Origin: Arenicola marina | Taxonomy: Eukaryota > Annelida > Polychaeta > Arenicolidae | Direction of reading: 5' to 3' | Assembly: GCA_964019135.1 (NCBI GenBank) | Contig: OZ025256.1 | Location: 23,319,911-23,383,910, forward strand | Length of the DNA: 64,000 bases | Shown: positions 11,301-24,105 of the stretch, piece after piece | How positions within the stretch are numbered: the first letter of the stretch is position 1 | How the letters are laid out: the number at the start of each line of letters is the position of its first letter | Translations under genes and position numbers: made by a program | Notes under the pieces: model-generated | What the model saw: only the letters and a program-made list of their open reading frames with translations | Databases searched by the model: none | What the model was told of the DNA's origin: nothing

Positions 11301-14300
11301 GTGGATGGTATAGAGGGGCGGATGGCATAGAGGGGGGGGGTTTAGAGAGGTGGATGGTATAGAGGGGTGGATGGTATAGAGGGGTGGATGGTATAGAGGG
11401 AGGGATGGTACAGAGGGGTGGATAGCATAGAGGGGTGGATGGTAGAGGCGTGGATGGTATAGAGGGGTGGATGGTATAGAGGGGTGGATGGCATAGAGGG
11501 GTGGATGGTAAAGAGGGGTGGATGGTATAGAGGGGTGGATGGTATAGAGGGATGGATGGTATGGAAGGTTGGATAGTATAGAGGGGTGGATGGTAGAGGG
11601 GTGGATGGTATAGTGGGGTGGATGGTAAAAAGGGGTAAATGGCATAGACGGGTGGATGGTATAGAGGGGTGGATGGTAAAAGGGGTAGATGGTATAGAGG
11701 GGTGGATGGTGCAGACAGGTGGATGGTACAAAGGGGTGGATGGTATAGAGGGGTGGACGGTATAGAGGGGTGGAGGGTATAGAGAAGTGGATGGTATAGA
11801 GGGGTGGATGGTATAAAAGGATGGATATTATAGATTGGTGGATGGTATAGAGTGGAGGATGGCATAGAGGGGTGGATGGTATAGATGGGTGGATGGTATA
11901 GAGGGGAGGATGGTATAGAGGGGTGGATGGTATAGAGGGGAGGCTGGTATAGAGCGGTGGATGGTATAGAGGGGTGGATGGTAGAGGGGTGGATGATATA
12001 GAGGGGTGAATGGTATAGATGGGTGAATGGTATAGAGGGGAGGATGGTATAGAGGGGTGGATGGTAAAGAGGGATGGATGGTATAGAGGGGTGGATGGTA
12101 GAGGGGTGGATGGTATAGAGGGGTGGATGGTAAAGAGGGGTGGATGGTAAAGAGGGGTGGATGGTATAGAGGGGTGGATGGTATAGAGGGGAGGATGGTA
12201 TAGAGGGGTGGATGGTAAAGAGGAGTGGATGGTAAAGAGGGGTGGATGGTAAAGAGGGGTGGATGGTATAGAGGGGTGGATGGTATAGCGGGGTGGACGG
12301 TATAGAGGGGTGGATGGCATAGAGGGGTGGATGTCATAGAGGGGTGGATGGTAGAGGGGTGGATGTATAGAGGGGTGGATGGTATAGAGGGGTGGATGGT
12401 ATAGAGGGGTGGATAGTATAGAGGGGTGGATGGTATAGAGGGGAGGATGGTATAGAGGGGTGGATGGTAAAGAGGGTGGATGGTAAAGAGGGGTGGATGT
12501 ATAGAGGGGTGGATGGTATAGAGGGGTGGATGGTATAGAGGGGTGGACGGTGTAGAGGGGTGGATGGTATAGAGGGGTGGATGGTATAGAGGGGTGGATG
12601 GTACAGGGGTGGATGGTATAGAGGGGTTGATGGTACAGGGGTGGATGATATAGAGGGGTGGATGGCATAGAGGGGGGGATGGTTTTGAGAGGTGGATGGT
12701 ATAGAGGGGTGGGTGGTATAGATTGGTGGATGGCATAGAGGGGTGGATGGTAAAGAGGGTTGGATGGTATAGAGGGGTGGATGGTATAGAGGGGTGGATG
12801 GTATAGAAGGGTGGATGGTAGAGGGGTGGATGGTATAGAGGGGTGGATGGTAAAGAGGGGTGGATGGTAAAGAGGGGTGGATGGTATAGAGGGGTGGATG
12901 GTATAGAGGGGAGCATGGTATAGAGGGGTGGATGGTAAAGAGGAGTGGATGGTAAAGAGGGGTGGATGGTAAAGAGGGGTGGATGGTATAGAGGGGTGGA
13001 TGGTATAGAGGGGTGGACGGTATAGAGGGGTGGATGGCATAGAGGGGTGGATGGCATAGAGGGGTGGATGGTAGAGGGGTGGATGTATAGAGGGGTGGAT
13101 GGTATAGAGGGGTGGATGGTATAGAGGGGTGGATAGTATAGAGGGGTGGATGGTATAGAGGGGAGGATGGTATAGAGGGGTGGATGGTAAAGAGGGTGGA
13201 TGGTAAAGAGGGGTGGATGTATAGAGGGGTGGATGGTATAGAGGGGTGGATGGTATAGAGGGGTGGACGGTGTAGAGGGGTGGATGGTATAGAGGGGTGG
13301 ATGGTATAGAGGGGTGGATGGTAAAGAGGGGTGGATGGTTAAGAGGGGTGGATGGTATAGAGGGGTGGATGGTATAGAGGGGAGGATGGTATAGAGGGGT
13401 GGATGGTATAGAGGAGTGGATGGTAAAGAGGGGTGGATGGTAAAGAGGGGTGGATGGTATAGAGGGGTGGATGGTATAGAGGGGTGGACGGTATAGAGGG
13501 GTGGATGGCATAGAGGGGTGGATGGTATAGAGGGGTGGATGGTAGAGGGGTGGATGGTATAGAGGGGTGGATGGTAAAGAGGGGTGGATGGTAAGGAGGG
13601 GTGGATGGTATAGAGGGGTGGATGGTATAGAGGGGAGGATGGTATAGAGGGGTGGATGGTAAAGAGGAGTGGATGGTAAAGAGGGGTGGATGGTAAAGAG
13701 GGGAGGATGGTATAGAGGGGTGGATGGTATAGAGGGGTGGATAGTATAGAGGGGTGGATGGTATAGAGGGGAGGATGGTATAGAGGGGTGGATGGTAAAG
13801 AGGGTGGATGGTAAAGAGGGGTGGATGTATAGAGGGGTGGATGGTATAGAGGGGTGGATGGTATAGAGGGGTGGACGGTATAGAGGGGTGGATGGCATAG
13901 AAGGGTGGATGGCATAGAGGGGTGGATGGTAGAGGGGTGGATGTATAAAGGGGTGGATGGTATAGAGGGGTGGATGGTATAGAGGGGTGGATAGTATAGA
14001 GGGGTGGATGGTATAGAGGGGAGGATGGTATAGAGGGGTGGATGGTAAAGAGGGTGGATGGTAAAGAGGGGTGGATGTATAGAGGGGTGGATGGTATAGA
14101 GGGGTGGATGGTATAGAGGGGTGGACGGTATAGAGGGGTGGATGGTATAGAGGGGTGGATGGTATAGAGGGGTGGATGGTACAGGGGTGGATGGTATAGA
14201 GGGGTTGATGGTACAGGGGTGGATGATATAGAGGGGTGGATGGCATAGAGGGGGGGATGGTTTTGAGAGGTGGATGGTATAGAGGGGTGGGTGGTATAGA

Positions 14301-14660
14301 TTGGTGGATGGCATAGAGGGGTGGATGGTAAAGAGGGTTGGATGGTATAGAGGGGTGGATGGTATAGAGGGGTGGACGGTATAGAGGGGTGGATGGTATA
14401 GAGGGGTGGATGGTATAGAGGGGTGGATGGTATAGAGGAGTGGATGGTATAGAGGGGTGGATGGTATAGAGGGGTGGATGGTAGAGGGGTGGATGTATAG
14501 AGGGGTGGATGTATAGAGGGGTGGATGGTATAGAGGGGTGGATGGTATAGAGGGATGGATGACATAGAGTGGTGGATGGTATAGAGGGGTTGACGTTATA
14601 GAGGGGAAGATGGTATAGAGGGGTGGATGGTATAGAGGGATGGATGGTATAGAGGGGTGG
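8340..14660. repeat. 17-bp minisatellite, segment 2
   Basis: This continues the GGATGGTATAGAGGGGT array for over 6 kb. Higher-order structure is clear: a distinctive variant string starting GTACAGGGGTGGATGG occurs at 12601 and 14179, a 1,578-bp period. The AAAAAGGGGTAAATG variant recurs at 8835, 9654 and 11627. The reverse strand stays open for more than 1,000 codons without Met/stop structure typical of a gene. Confidence 0.97.
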
Positions 14661-14685
14661 ATGGATCTACCATCTATTTCCGTAT

Positions 14686-14850
14686 TACCGTATCAGCGTG
14701 TTACCGTATCAGCGTGTTACCGTATCAGCGTTTTACCGTATCAGCCTATTACCGTATCAGCCTGTTACCCTATGACCATGTTCTCGTGTTACCGTGTTAC
14801 CGTATCTCCGTATCCCCGTGTTACCGTGTTCTCGAGTTACCGTGTTATCG
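14686..14850. repeat. 16-bp degenerate repeat at array edge
   Basis: ACCGTATCAGCGTGTT repeats clearly about five times, then decays into related ACCGTGTT and ACCGTATC pieces. It directly follows the 17-bp array but shares no obvious sequence with it. Confidence 0.85.
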
Positions 14851-14958
14851 TACCGTATTACTGGGGATCAGGGCCCGCGGTGTTGATCGACAGCACGTGG
14901 CGCCCCCATCGGCCCTGGAGTAACAAAACAGGCGAGATTGTAATACAGAGTGTAATAA

Positions 14959-15158
14959 NNNNNNNNNNNNNNNNNNNNNNNNNNNNNNNNNNNNNNNNNN
15001 NNNNNNNNNNNNNNNNNNNNNNNNNNNNNNNNNNNNNNNNNNNNNNNNNNNNNNNNNNNNNNNNNNNNNNNNNNNNNNNNNNNNNNNNNNNNNNNNNNNN
15101 NNNNNNNNNNNNNNNNNNNNNNNNNNNNNNNNNNNNNNNNNNNNNNNNNNNNNNNNNN
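14959..15158. other. Assembly gap, 200 Ns
   Basis: This run of exactly 200 N is a placeholder of unknown true size. Repeat number and order across it cannot be trusted. Confidence 0.99.
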
Positions 15159-16192
15159 CGGCAACAAATACATCCTAGTGAGGAATGGAACATTGGACAG
15201 CGAGCCATTATGGGAGGATCCAGTGAGAAATTTATGAATTACGTGGTCAACGGTCATAGTTCATGTGGGTCCTAGACTCTCTCTCTCGGTCCTCAGGTTG
15301 GGTTTGTTCCTTGGGAAGGGAGGGAGTGAGAGAGAGAAGGACAGGGGAGCTGAGCGAGGAGGGGGGTGGGGGGCAGAGATAAGTGAGTGCAGCGGTGGCT
15401 GGCTACATGTTGGAGTGGCGGTCATTGTCTGGTAATGCCGGGGTTTCGTGGCTAGAGGGGGGGTCGGGGGTAGTGGTTCCTGGGCTGAAGATGGCCCGCC
15501 TCATCGGACACAGGCCGCCTGGGCAGCAGGAATAACAGTGTAGTGTAGGCCGGGGCGGTGGGGGCGGGGGGGGGGGGGTAGGGTAGAGCAGGAAAGGTAA
15601 GGAAGAGAGTGAAGTGACAGGAAGGGGGTGCTGGCCAGGTAACATTGGAGGCTAGTGGGAATGAAAGACGTGTCGAGTGGTGAGCAGGACGAGGGGGTCG
15701 GGGGGTGGGGGAGGGGGGAGTGGTGGAGGGAGTGAAGGGGAGGATGGGCGGGGCGGTGAAGGGGTCAGTGGGGGGTAGAGGGAGTGATTGGACGGATGGG
15801 CGGGGCGGTGGAGTGGTCGGTGAGTGGGGGTGGGGGGGGGGTGGGGGGCGAGTGAGCAGGAGAATGTGCAATAAAAAAAGCTGTGGTTGTCAGTGCGGAT
15901 GTTGCTGACCGCTGATCTAGACCTAACTGGCCGCAGGTCCAGGGGACACACCGACCACCCCCCCCCCCTCCCAGGCCACACCCCTCCCCACCAGCCAGGG
16001 GACACACCGACCCCCCCCCCCTCCCCGGCCACACCCCTCCCCACCAGCCAGGGAACTAACAAACCGGGGTGCCTTCCCCGGGGCGACCCCCCCCCCCCCA
16101 ATTGTTTACAGTGGGAGCGCGAAGGGAAGGGGGGGGGGGGGGGTGAATCGAAGAGCGTCAATCTACGGGTTAATTTCGGCGGTCACAGCTGA
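15159..16192. other. G-rich and C-rich low-complexity DNA
   Basis: After about 200 bp of ordinary sequence, 15300-15860 is dominated by plus-strand G runs, and 15950-16095 by C runs. A 56-bp tandem duplication starts AGGGGACACACCGACC at 15941 and 15997. A 15-base G run ends at 16143. Open frames here are proline- or glycine-rich compositional artefacts. Confidence 0.6.
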
Positions 16193-17290
16193 TCACGTGA
16201 CGATGTGACGTGGATTGCAAGGCGGACGACAAAGCATACATGTATTGTTTGGCGAGATTAGGGATAATTTGGTCAATGGCGTCGTATTAGCCAAAATGGC
16301 ATTTTGCAAGACTAAATGAAAACAATCTGCCTCAGGCCCGCAGAGAAAACAGTCAGTGAACTGCCGCCATGTTGTCGTCGGGAAGATGGCCTTAAGTGTA
16401 GGGTCATTACCGAGGCGACGCCCCCGGGACGTCACTTTCCAGGGCACAGAGGAGGGTATATATTTATATATATCATATATATATTTATATAAATGTTTTA
16501 CATAAATAAAAAAAACCCAAACAATTGTCTGTGTATGCAATCCTTTCACTTCGAGCGTTGTGATCTTAAAACAATTATTGCAGAATCGAGGTGGGAGGGG
16601 CGGAGAACTGACAGGGGGTGGTGAGATAGGGGGAGGGCGTGGGGTGGTCAGACGAGAAGGGGGCGGCAATGGGTGGGGGTCGGGGTGGGAGAGATAAGAG
16701 ACAAGTGCAGCCATTTTGGGTGCAGGGGATGTTGACGACATTGATGAGGGTCAGTGATCCAGGAAATATATATAGTAACACCCGTCCCACCCCCACCCCC
16801 ACTCCCACCCTCACTCCCAGCCTCCCACCGTCCCACCTACCTTCCCACCATCCCACCCTCCCACCTACCTCCCACTCTCCCACCCACAAACCGCCGTGCG
16901 TATATTGCTAACTTCACCAGCTTTTCTTAAATTCCCACTATCACCATTGGCGACCTCTTAGGTACAAGATGCATTGCTGAAATGATGGGACTGTCGCACA
17001 CAGAGAAGTGTTGCCAGGGCGCCCTCTCTCGGCTTCTGACCTAACTGCCGCGAATTCCTGTCCATGACCACCAGAACGAGGCTGTGGTTTTGCCTTCCGC
17101 CAATGGCGCACAGCTCCAGCCAACCTAGCCTGGTCGCTTGAGGTAGATCATTGGCGTGGACAGCGTGCCTATAATCCCGCGGAGACCGAGTATTAAGAGG
17201 ACATTGTGGCTCAGGGCAGTTCACCATAGTAACCGATCTGATTGCGAGTGTCGTACACTACCGAGGATAGTGTGTCTGCCTTCGCACCTA
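16193..17290. other. Unique DNA with AT-dinucleotide and CCCAC tracts
   Basis: A TA-rich run lies at about 16455-16500, and CCCACC-type pyrimidine repeats at 16780-16885. The rest (16193-16450, 16900-17290) is mixed single-copy DNA. I found no gene I could support. Reverse-strand frames exist at 16193-16741 and 16958-17227 but show no recognisable family. Confidence 0.45.
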
Positions 17291-18300
17291 CCAGTGTACC
17301 ATAGCGACATTACAGTGTACCATAGCGACGTTACAGTGTACCATAGCGACGTTACAGTCTACCATAGAGATATTACATTGTACCATAGCGACATTACAGT
17401 GTACCATAGCGACATTACAGTGTACCATAGCGACGTTACAGTGTACCATAGCGACGTTACAGTGTACCATAGCGACATTACAGTGTACCATAGCGACATT
17501 ACAGTGTACCATAGCGACATTACAGTGTACCAGAGCGACATTACAGTGTACCATAGCGATATTACAGTGTACCATAGCGACATTATAATATACCATAGCG
17601 ACATTACAGTGTACCATAGCGACATTACAATGTACCATAGCGACATTATAATGTACCAAAACGATAGTAAAATGTGCCATAGCGACATAAAAGTGTACCA
17701 TAGCGACATTACTGTGTGACATAGCGACATTACAATGTGCCATAGCGACATTACTGTGCACCATAGCGACATTATAATGTACCATAGCGACATTACAGTG
17801 TACCATAGCGACATTGCCGTGTACCATAGCGACATAACCGTGTACCATAGCGACATTACAGTTTACCATAGCGACATTACAGTGTGCCATAGCGACATTA
17901 CCGTGTACCATAGCAACATTACAGTGTACCATAGCGATATTACAGTGTACCATAGCGACATTGATGTGTGCCATAGCGACATAACAGTGTACCATAGCAA
18001 CATTACCGTGTACCATAACGACATTACAATGTACCATAGAGATATTACAGTGTACCATAGCGACAATATAGTGGACCATAATTACATTACAGTTTACCAT
18101 AGCGACATTACAGTGTGCCATAGCGACATTACCGTGTACCATAGCGACATTACAGTGTGCCATAGCGACATTACAGTGTACCATAGCGACATTACATTGT
18201 ACCATAACCACATTATAATGTACCATCGCGAGATTACAGTGTACCATAGCGACATTACAATGTACCATAGCGGTATTGCCGTGTACCATAGCGACATTAG
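17291..18300. repeat. 21-bp minisatellite (about 48 copies)
   Basis: The core is CATAGCGACATTACAGTGTA. The unit is seven codons long, so frames on both strands repeat a seven-residue motif (TVYHSDI forward, NVAMVHC reverse). Copies differ by point changes with no bias toward third codon positions that I can see, so I read it as non-coding. Confidence 0.96.
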
Positions 18301-18580
18301 TTCCCTTTTACACAATGACCGGAATATGCGATAAAAGCGCTTACTACCAGTAAGCTTAGGAAGGCCTGCTCGGCCTGCTCCACCCCGGTGTTCTAGCCCC
18401 GACTGGGGAAACACCTGGTAAATACGCGGATCTGAGTTGACGCGCCTACGACCGTCCTGTGGACTGCGGCTATAGCCGGCCAGGGCGTCCATAGACAGTC
18501 AGAGCGGCTCTCAGTGTATCTCTGAAACATCCTTCTCGGCGGAAAGTGCAAAATGGATGACACGTCTGTTTGTTTTATGA
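18301..18580. other. Unique spacer between arrays
   Basis: About 280 bp of mixed sequence separates the 21-bp array from the 18-bp array. No gene, RNA or mobile-element signature was seen. Confidence 0.5.
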
Positions 18581-18700
18581 GTGGTACACTTTGTGTGGCT
18601 GGTACACATTGTGTGGCTGGTACACATTGTGTGACAGGTACACATTGTGTGGCTGGTACACATTGTGTGGCTGGTACACATTGTGGGGCTGGTACACATG
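18581..18700. repeat. 18-bp minisatellite, locus 1 (about 6 copies)
   Basis: The unit is GGTACACATTGTGTGGCT. The same family forms a larger array at 24960-25545. Both loci lie 5' of copies of the 33-bp GGCAGTGTGTTATCATTG family. Confidence 0.93.
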
Positions 18701-18927
18701 CCCAGGTTACATGGTTCATTCAGTCGTTATCAACGGATGACGTGGACAGTTTATTACACAAATCTCTCCACATCGTCTCTCACTTTATGATATCCCTGCG
18801 GACTCAACGGAATGCCTAAAACGTGATAACGCCATAATTTCTGTTGGATTTACGTCACCCAAGTCGCTCCAACGGTTCCACAACGGTCATTGTTGACCGA
18901 GAAATAGACACGGGACAGGGAGAGTCG
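18701..18927. other. Unique spacer
   Basis: About 225 bp of ordinary sequence with no gene lies between the 18-bp and 33-bp arrays. The equivalent spacer is missing at the second locus near 25.54 kb. Confidence 0.5.
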
Positions 18928-21900
18928 GTCCTGGCAGTGTGTTATTATTGATTGTGGTCGGTCCTGGCAGTGTGTTATCATTGATTATGGTCGGTCCTGG
19001 CAGTGTGTTATCATTGATTCTGGTCGGTCTTGGCAGTGTGTTATCATTGATTCTGGTCGGTCCTGGCAGTGTGTTATCATTGATTCTGGTCGGCCTTGGC
19101 AGTGTGTTATCATTGATTCTGGTCGGTCCTGGCAGTGTGTTATCATTGATTCTGGTCGGTCCTGGCAGTGTGTTATCATTGATTCTGGTCGGCTCTGGCA
19201 GTGTGTTATCATTGATTCTGGTCGGTCTTGGCAGTGTGTTATCATTGATTCTGGTCGGTCCTGGCAGTGTGTTATCATTGATTCTGGTCGGTAGTGGCAG
19301 TGTGTTATCATTGATTCTGGTCGGCCCCGGCAGTGTGTTTTCATTGATTCTTATTCCATCCTGGCAGTGTGTTATCATTGATTCTGGTCGGTCCTGGCAG
19401 TGTGTTATCATTGATTCTGGTCGGCTCTGGCAGTGTGTTATCATTGATTGTGGTCGGTCCTGGCAGTGTGTTATCATTGATTCTGGTCGGTAGTGGCAGT
19501 GTGTTATCATTGATTCTGGTCGGCCCTGACAGTGTGTTATCATTGATTATGGTCGGTCCTGGCAGTGTGTTATCATTGATTCTGGTCGGTCCTGGCAGTG
19601 TGTTATCATTGATTCTGGTTGGTCCTGGCAGTGTGTTATCATTGATTCTGGTTGGTCCTGGCAGTGTGTTATCATTGATTGTGGTCGGTCCTGGCAGTGT
19701 GTTATCATTGATTCTGGTTGGTCCTGGCAGTGTGTTATCATTGATTCTGGTTGGTCCTGGCAGTGTGTTATCATTGATTGTGGTTGGTCCTGGCAGTGTG
19801 TTATCATTGATTCTGGTTGGTCCTGGCAGTGTGTTATCATTGATTGTGGTCGGTCCTGGCAGTGTGTTATCATTGATTCTGGTCGGTCCTGGCAGTGTGT
19901 TATCATTGATTCTGGTCGGCTCTGGCAGTGTGTTATCATTGATTGTGGTCGGTCCTGGCAGTGTGTTATCATTGATTCTGGTCGGTAGTGGCAGTGTGTT
20001 ATCATTGATTCTGGTCGGCCCTGACAGTGTGTTATCATTGATTATGGTCGGTCCTGGCAGTGTGTTATCATTGATTCTGGTCGGTCCTGGCAGTGTGTTA
20101 TCATTGATTCTGGTTGGTCCTGGCAGTGTGTTATCATTGATTCTGGTTGGTCCTGGCAGTGTGTTATCATTGATTGTGGTCTGTCCTGGCAGTGTGTTAT
20201 CATTGATTCTGGTTGGTCCTGGCAGTGTGTTATCATTGATTCTGGTTGGTCCTGGCAGTGTGTTATCATTGATTGTGGTTGGTCCTGGCAGTGTGTTATC
20301 ATTGATTCTGGTTGGTCCTGGCAGTGTGTTATCATTGATTGTGGTCGGTCCTGGCAGTGTGTTATCATTGATTCTGGTCGGTCCTGGCAGTGTGTTATCA
20401 TTGATTCTGGTCGGCTCTGGCAGTGTGTTATCATTGATTGTGGTCGGTCCTGGCAGTGTGTTATCATTGATTCTGGTCGGTAGTGGCAGTGTGTTATCAT
20501 TGATTCTGGTCGGCCCTGACAGTGTGTTATCATTGATTATGGTTGGTCCTGGCAGTGTGTTATCATTGATTCTGGTCGGTCCTGGCAGTGTGTTATCATT
20601 GATTGTGGTCGGTCCTGGCAGTGTGTTATCATTGATTCTGGTTGGTCCTGGCAGTGTGTTATCATTGGTTCTGGTCGGTCCTGGCAGTGTGTTATCATTG
20701 ATTGTGGTCGGTCTATTTTGGTCGGCCCTGGCAGTGTGTTATCATTGATTCTGGTCGGTCCTGCCAGTGTGTTATCATTGATTCTGGACGGTCCTGGCAG
20801 TGTGTTATCATTGATTCTGGTTGGTCCTGGCAGGGTGTTATCATTGATTCTAGTCGGCCCCGGTAGTGTGTTATCATTGATTGTGGTCGGTCCTGGCAGT
20901 GTGTTATCATTGATTGTGGTCGGCCCCGGCAGTGTGTTATCATTGATTCTGGTCGGCCCTGGCAGTGTGTTATCATTGATTGTGGTCGGCCCTGACAGTG
21001 TGTTATCATTGATTCTGGTTGGTCCTGGCAGTGTGTTATCGTTGATTCTGGTTGGTCCTGGCAGTGTGTTATCATTGATTCTGGTTGGCCCCGGCAGTGT
21101 GTTATCATTGATTGTGGTCGGCCCTGGCAGTGTGTTATCATTGATTGTGGTCGGCCCTGACAGTGTGTTATCATTGATTCTGGTTGGTCCTGGCAGTGTG
21201 TTATCATTGATTCTGGTTGGTCCTGGCAGTGTGTTATCATTGATTCTGGTTGGCCCCGGCAGTGTGTTATCATTGATTGTGGTCGGTCCTGGCAGTGTGT
21301 TATCATTGATTGTGGTCGGTCCAGGCAGTGCGTTATCATTGATTGTGGTCGGTCCTGGCAGTGTGTTATCATTGATTCTGGTCGGCCCTGGCGGTGTGTT
21401 ATCATTGATTGTGGTCGGTCCTGGCAGTGTGTTATCATTGATTCTGGTCGGTCCTGGCAGTCTGTTATCATTGATTCTGGTTGGTCCTGGCAGTGTGTTA
21501 TCATTGATTCTGGTCGGTCCTGGCAGTGTGTTATCATTGATTCTGGTCGGTCCTGGCAGTGTGTTATCATTGATTCTGGTCGGTCCTGGCAGTGTGTTAT
21601 CATTGATTCTGGTTGGTCCTGGCAGTGTGTTATCATTGATTCTGGTCGGTCCTGGCAGTGTGTTATCATTGATTGTGGTCGGTCTATTTTGGTCGGCCCT
21701 GGCAGTGTGTTATCATTGATTCTGGTCGGTCCTGGCAGTGTGTTATCATTGATTCTGGTCGGCCCTGGCAGTGTGTTATCATTGATTCTGGTCGGCCCTG
21801 GCAGTGTGTTATCATTGATTGTGGTCGGCCTTGGCAGTGTGTTATCATTGATTGTGGTCGGCCCTGGCAGTGTGTTATCTTTGATTCTGGTCGGTCCTGC

Positions 21901-22762
21901 AGTGTGTTATCATTGATTCTGGTCGGCCCTGGCAGTGTGTTATCATTGATTCTGGTCGGCCCTGGCAGTGCGTTATCATTGATTGTGGTCGGTCCTGGCA
22001 GTGTGTTATCATTGATTGTGGTCGGCCCTGACAGTGTGTTATCATTGATTCTGGTTGGTCCTGGCAGTGTGTTATCATTGATTCTGGTTGGTCCTGGCAG
22101 TGTGTTATCATTGATTCTGGTTGGCCCCGGCAGTGTGTTATCATTGATTGTGGTCGGTCCTGGCAGTGTGTTATCATTGATTGTGGTCGGTCCAGGCAGT
22201 GCGTTATCATTGATTGTGGTCGGCCCTGGCGGTGTGTTATCATTGATTGTGGTCGGTCCTGGCAGTGTGTTATCATTGATTCTGGTCGGTCCTGGCAGTC
22301 TGTTATCATTGATTCTGGTTGGTCCTGGCAGTGTGTTATCATTGATTCTGGTCGGTCCTGGCAGTGTGTTATCATTGATTCTGGTCGGTCCTGGCAGTGT
22401 GTTATCATTGATTCTGGTTGGTCCTGGCAGTGTGTTATCATTGATTCTGGTCGGTCCTGGCAGTGTGTTATCATTGATTGTGGTCGGTCTATTTTGGTCG
22501 GCCCTGGCAGTGTGTTATCATTGATTCTGGTCGGTCCTGGCAGTGTGTTATCATTGATTGTGGTCGGCCTTGTCAGTGTGTTATCATTGATTGTGGTCGG
22601 CCCTGGCAGTGTGTTATCTTTGATTCTGGTCGGTCCTAGCAGTGTGTTATCATTGATTCTGGTCGATCCTGGCAGTGTGTTATCATTGATTGTGGTCGGC
22701 CCTGGCAGTGTGATATCATAGATTGTGGTCGGTCCTGGCAGTTTGTTTTCATTGATTGTGGT
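18928..22762. repeat. 33-bp minisatellite (about 116 copies)
   Basis: The core is GGCAGTGTGTTATCATTGAT and the variable joint is CTGGTCGGTC / TTGGTC / GTGGTCGG. The 33-bp unit is eleven codons, so several frames on both strands stay open. Higher-order periods are exact: the variant CGGCCCTGAC occurs at 19521, 20016 and 20511 (495 bp = 15 units). A 14-base insertion variant, GTCTATTTTGGTCGG, occurs at 20711, 21682 and 22487. Confidence 0.97.
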
Positions 22763-24105
22763 CGCCCAGGGGGAGGCCAGGGGGAGCCCAGGAGGAGGCC
22801 AGTGGGAGACCTGGGGGAGGCCAGGGAGAGGCCAGAGGGAAGCCAGGGGAAGGCCAGGGGGAGGCTAGGGGGAGGCCAGGGGGAGGCCAGCGGGAGGCTA
22901 GGAGGAGGCCAGGGGGAGGCCAGGGGAGGCCAGGGGGAGGCCAGGGGGAGGCCAGTGGGAGGCCAGGGGGAGACTAGGAGAAGGCCGGAGAGAGGGTAGG
23001 AGGCCAGGCGGAGGCCAGGGGGAGGCCAGGAGGAGGCCAGGGGGAGGCCAGGGGGAGGCCAGGGGGAGGCCAGGGGAAGACAAGGGGGAGGCCAGGGGGA
23101 GGCCAGGGGGAGGCCAAGGGGAGGCCAGGGGGAGGCCAGGGGGAGGCCAGGGGGAGGCCAGGGGGAGGCCAGGGGGAGACCAGGGGGAGGCTAGTAGGAG
23201 GCCAAGGAGAGGGTAGGAGGCAAGGAGGAGGCCAGGAGGAGGTCAGTGGAAGGCCAGGGGGAGACAAGGAGGAGGCCAGGGGGAGGCCAGGGGGAGGTCA
23301 GGGGGAGGCCACGGGGAGGCCAGGGTGAGGCTAGGAGGAGGCCAGGGGGAGGCCAGGGGGAGGCAAGGGGGAGGCCAGGGGAGGCCTGGGGAAGGCCAGT
23401 GGGAGGCCAGGGGGAGACTAGGAGGAGGCCAGGGAGTGGGTAGGAGGCCAGGGGGAGGCCAGGGGGAGGCCAGGAGGAGGCCAGGGGAAGGCCAGGGGGA
23501 GGCCAGGGGGAGGCCAGAGGGAGGCCAGGGGGAGGCCAGGGGGAGGCCAGGGGGAGGTCAGGGAGAGGCCAGTGGGAGGCCAGGGGGAGGCCAGGGGGAG
23601 GTCAGGGGGAGGCCAGAAGGAGGCCAGGGGGAGACAAGGGAGAGGCCAGAGGGAGGCCAGGGGGAGGCCAGGGGGAGGCCAGGGGGAGACAAGGGGAGGC
23701 TAGTAGGAGGCCAAGGAGAGTGTAGGAGGCCAGGAGGAGGCCAGGAGGAGGTCAGTGGAAGACCAGGGGGAGACAAGGGGGAGGCCAGGGGGAGGCCAGG
23801 GGGAGGCCAGGGGGAGGTCAGGAGGTGGCCAGGGGGAGGCCAGGGGGAGGCCAGGGTGAGGCTAGGAGGAGGCCAGGGGGAGGCCAGGGGGAGGCAAGGG
23901 GGAGGCCAGGGGGAGGCCTGGGGAAGGCCAGTGGGAGGCCAGGAGGAGACTCGGAGGAGGCCAGGGAGAGGGTAGGAGGCCGGGGGGAGGCCAGGGGGAG
24001 GCCAGGCGGAGGCGAGGGGGAGGCGAGGGGGAGGCGAGGGGGAGGCCAGGGGGAGGCCAGGGGGAGGCCAGGGGGAGGCCAGGGGGAGGCTAGTGAGAGG
24101 CCGGG
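22763..24105. repeat. 12-bp purine-rich minisatellite (about 110 copies)
   Basis: The unit is GGGGGAGGCCAG, almost pure purine on the plus strand apart from the CC. A longer variant block ending in GGTAGGAGGCC recurs at about 22995, 23212, 23439, 23721 and 23971, giving a loose 215-280-bp second tier. Open frames on both strands are compositional. Confidence 0.95.

Noticed and set aside
5951-14565. Reverse-strand frames of several hundred to 1,105 codons rich in PLYTIHP-type repeats, as a giant proline/tyrosine protein
   Set aside because: The 17-bp unit is stop-free and not a multiple of three, so all three reverse frames are open at once with the same peptide text. Small length changes shift frame constantly. 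There is no signal peptide, unique domain or codon bias.
16193-16741. 182-codon reverse-strand protein
   Set aside because: It crosses a TA microsatellite and C/G-rich low-complexity DNA, and no family is recognisable.
17139-17160. let-7-like microRNA (TGAGGTAG seed)
   Set aside because: Only the 8-base seed matches. The following bases differ from let-7, and no hairpin partner is visible nearby.
18928-22762. CRISPR array
   Set aside because: The repeats are contiguous head-to-tail without unique spacers, no cas-like genes occur, and the DNA is eukaryotic. The same holds for all other arrays here.
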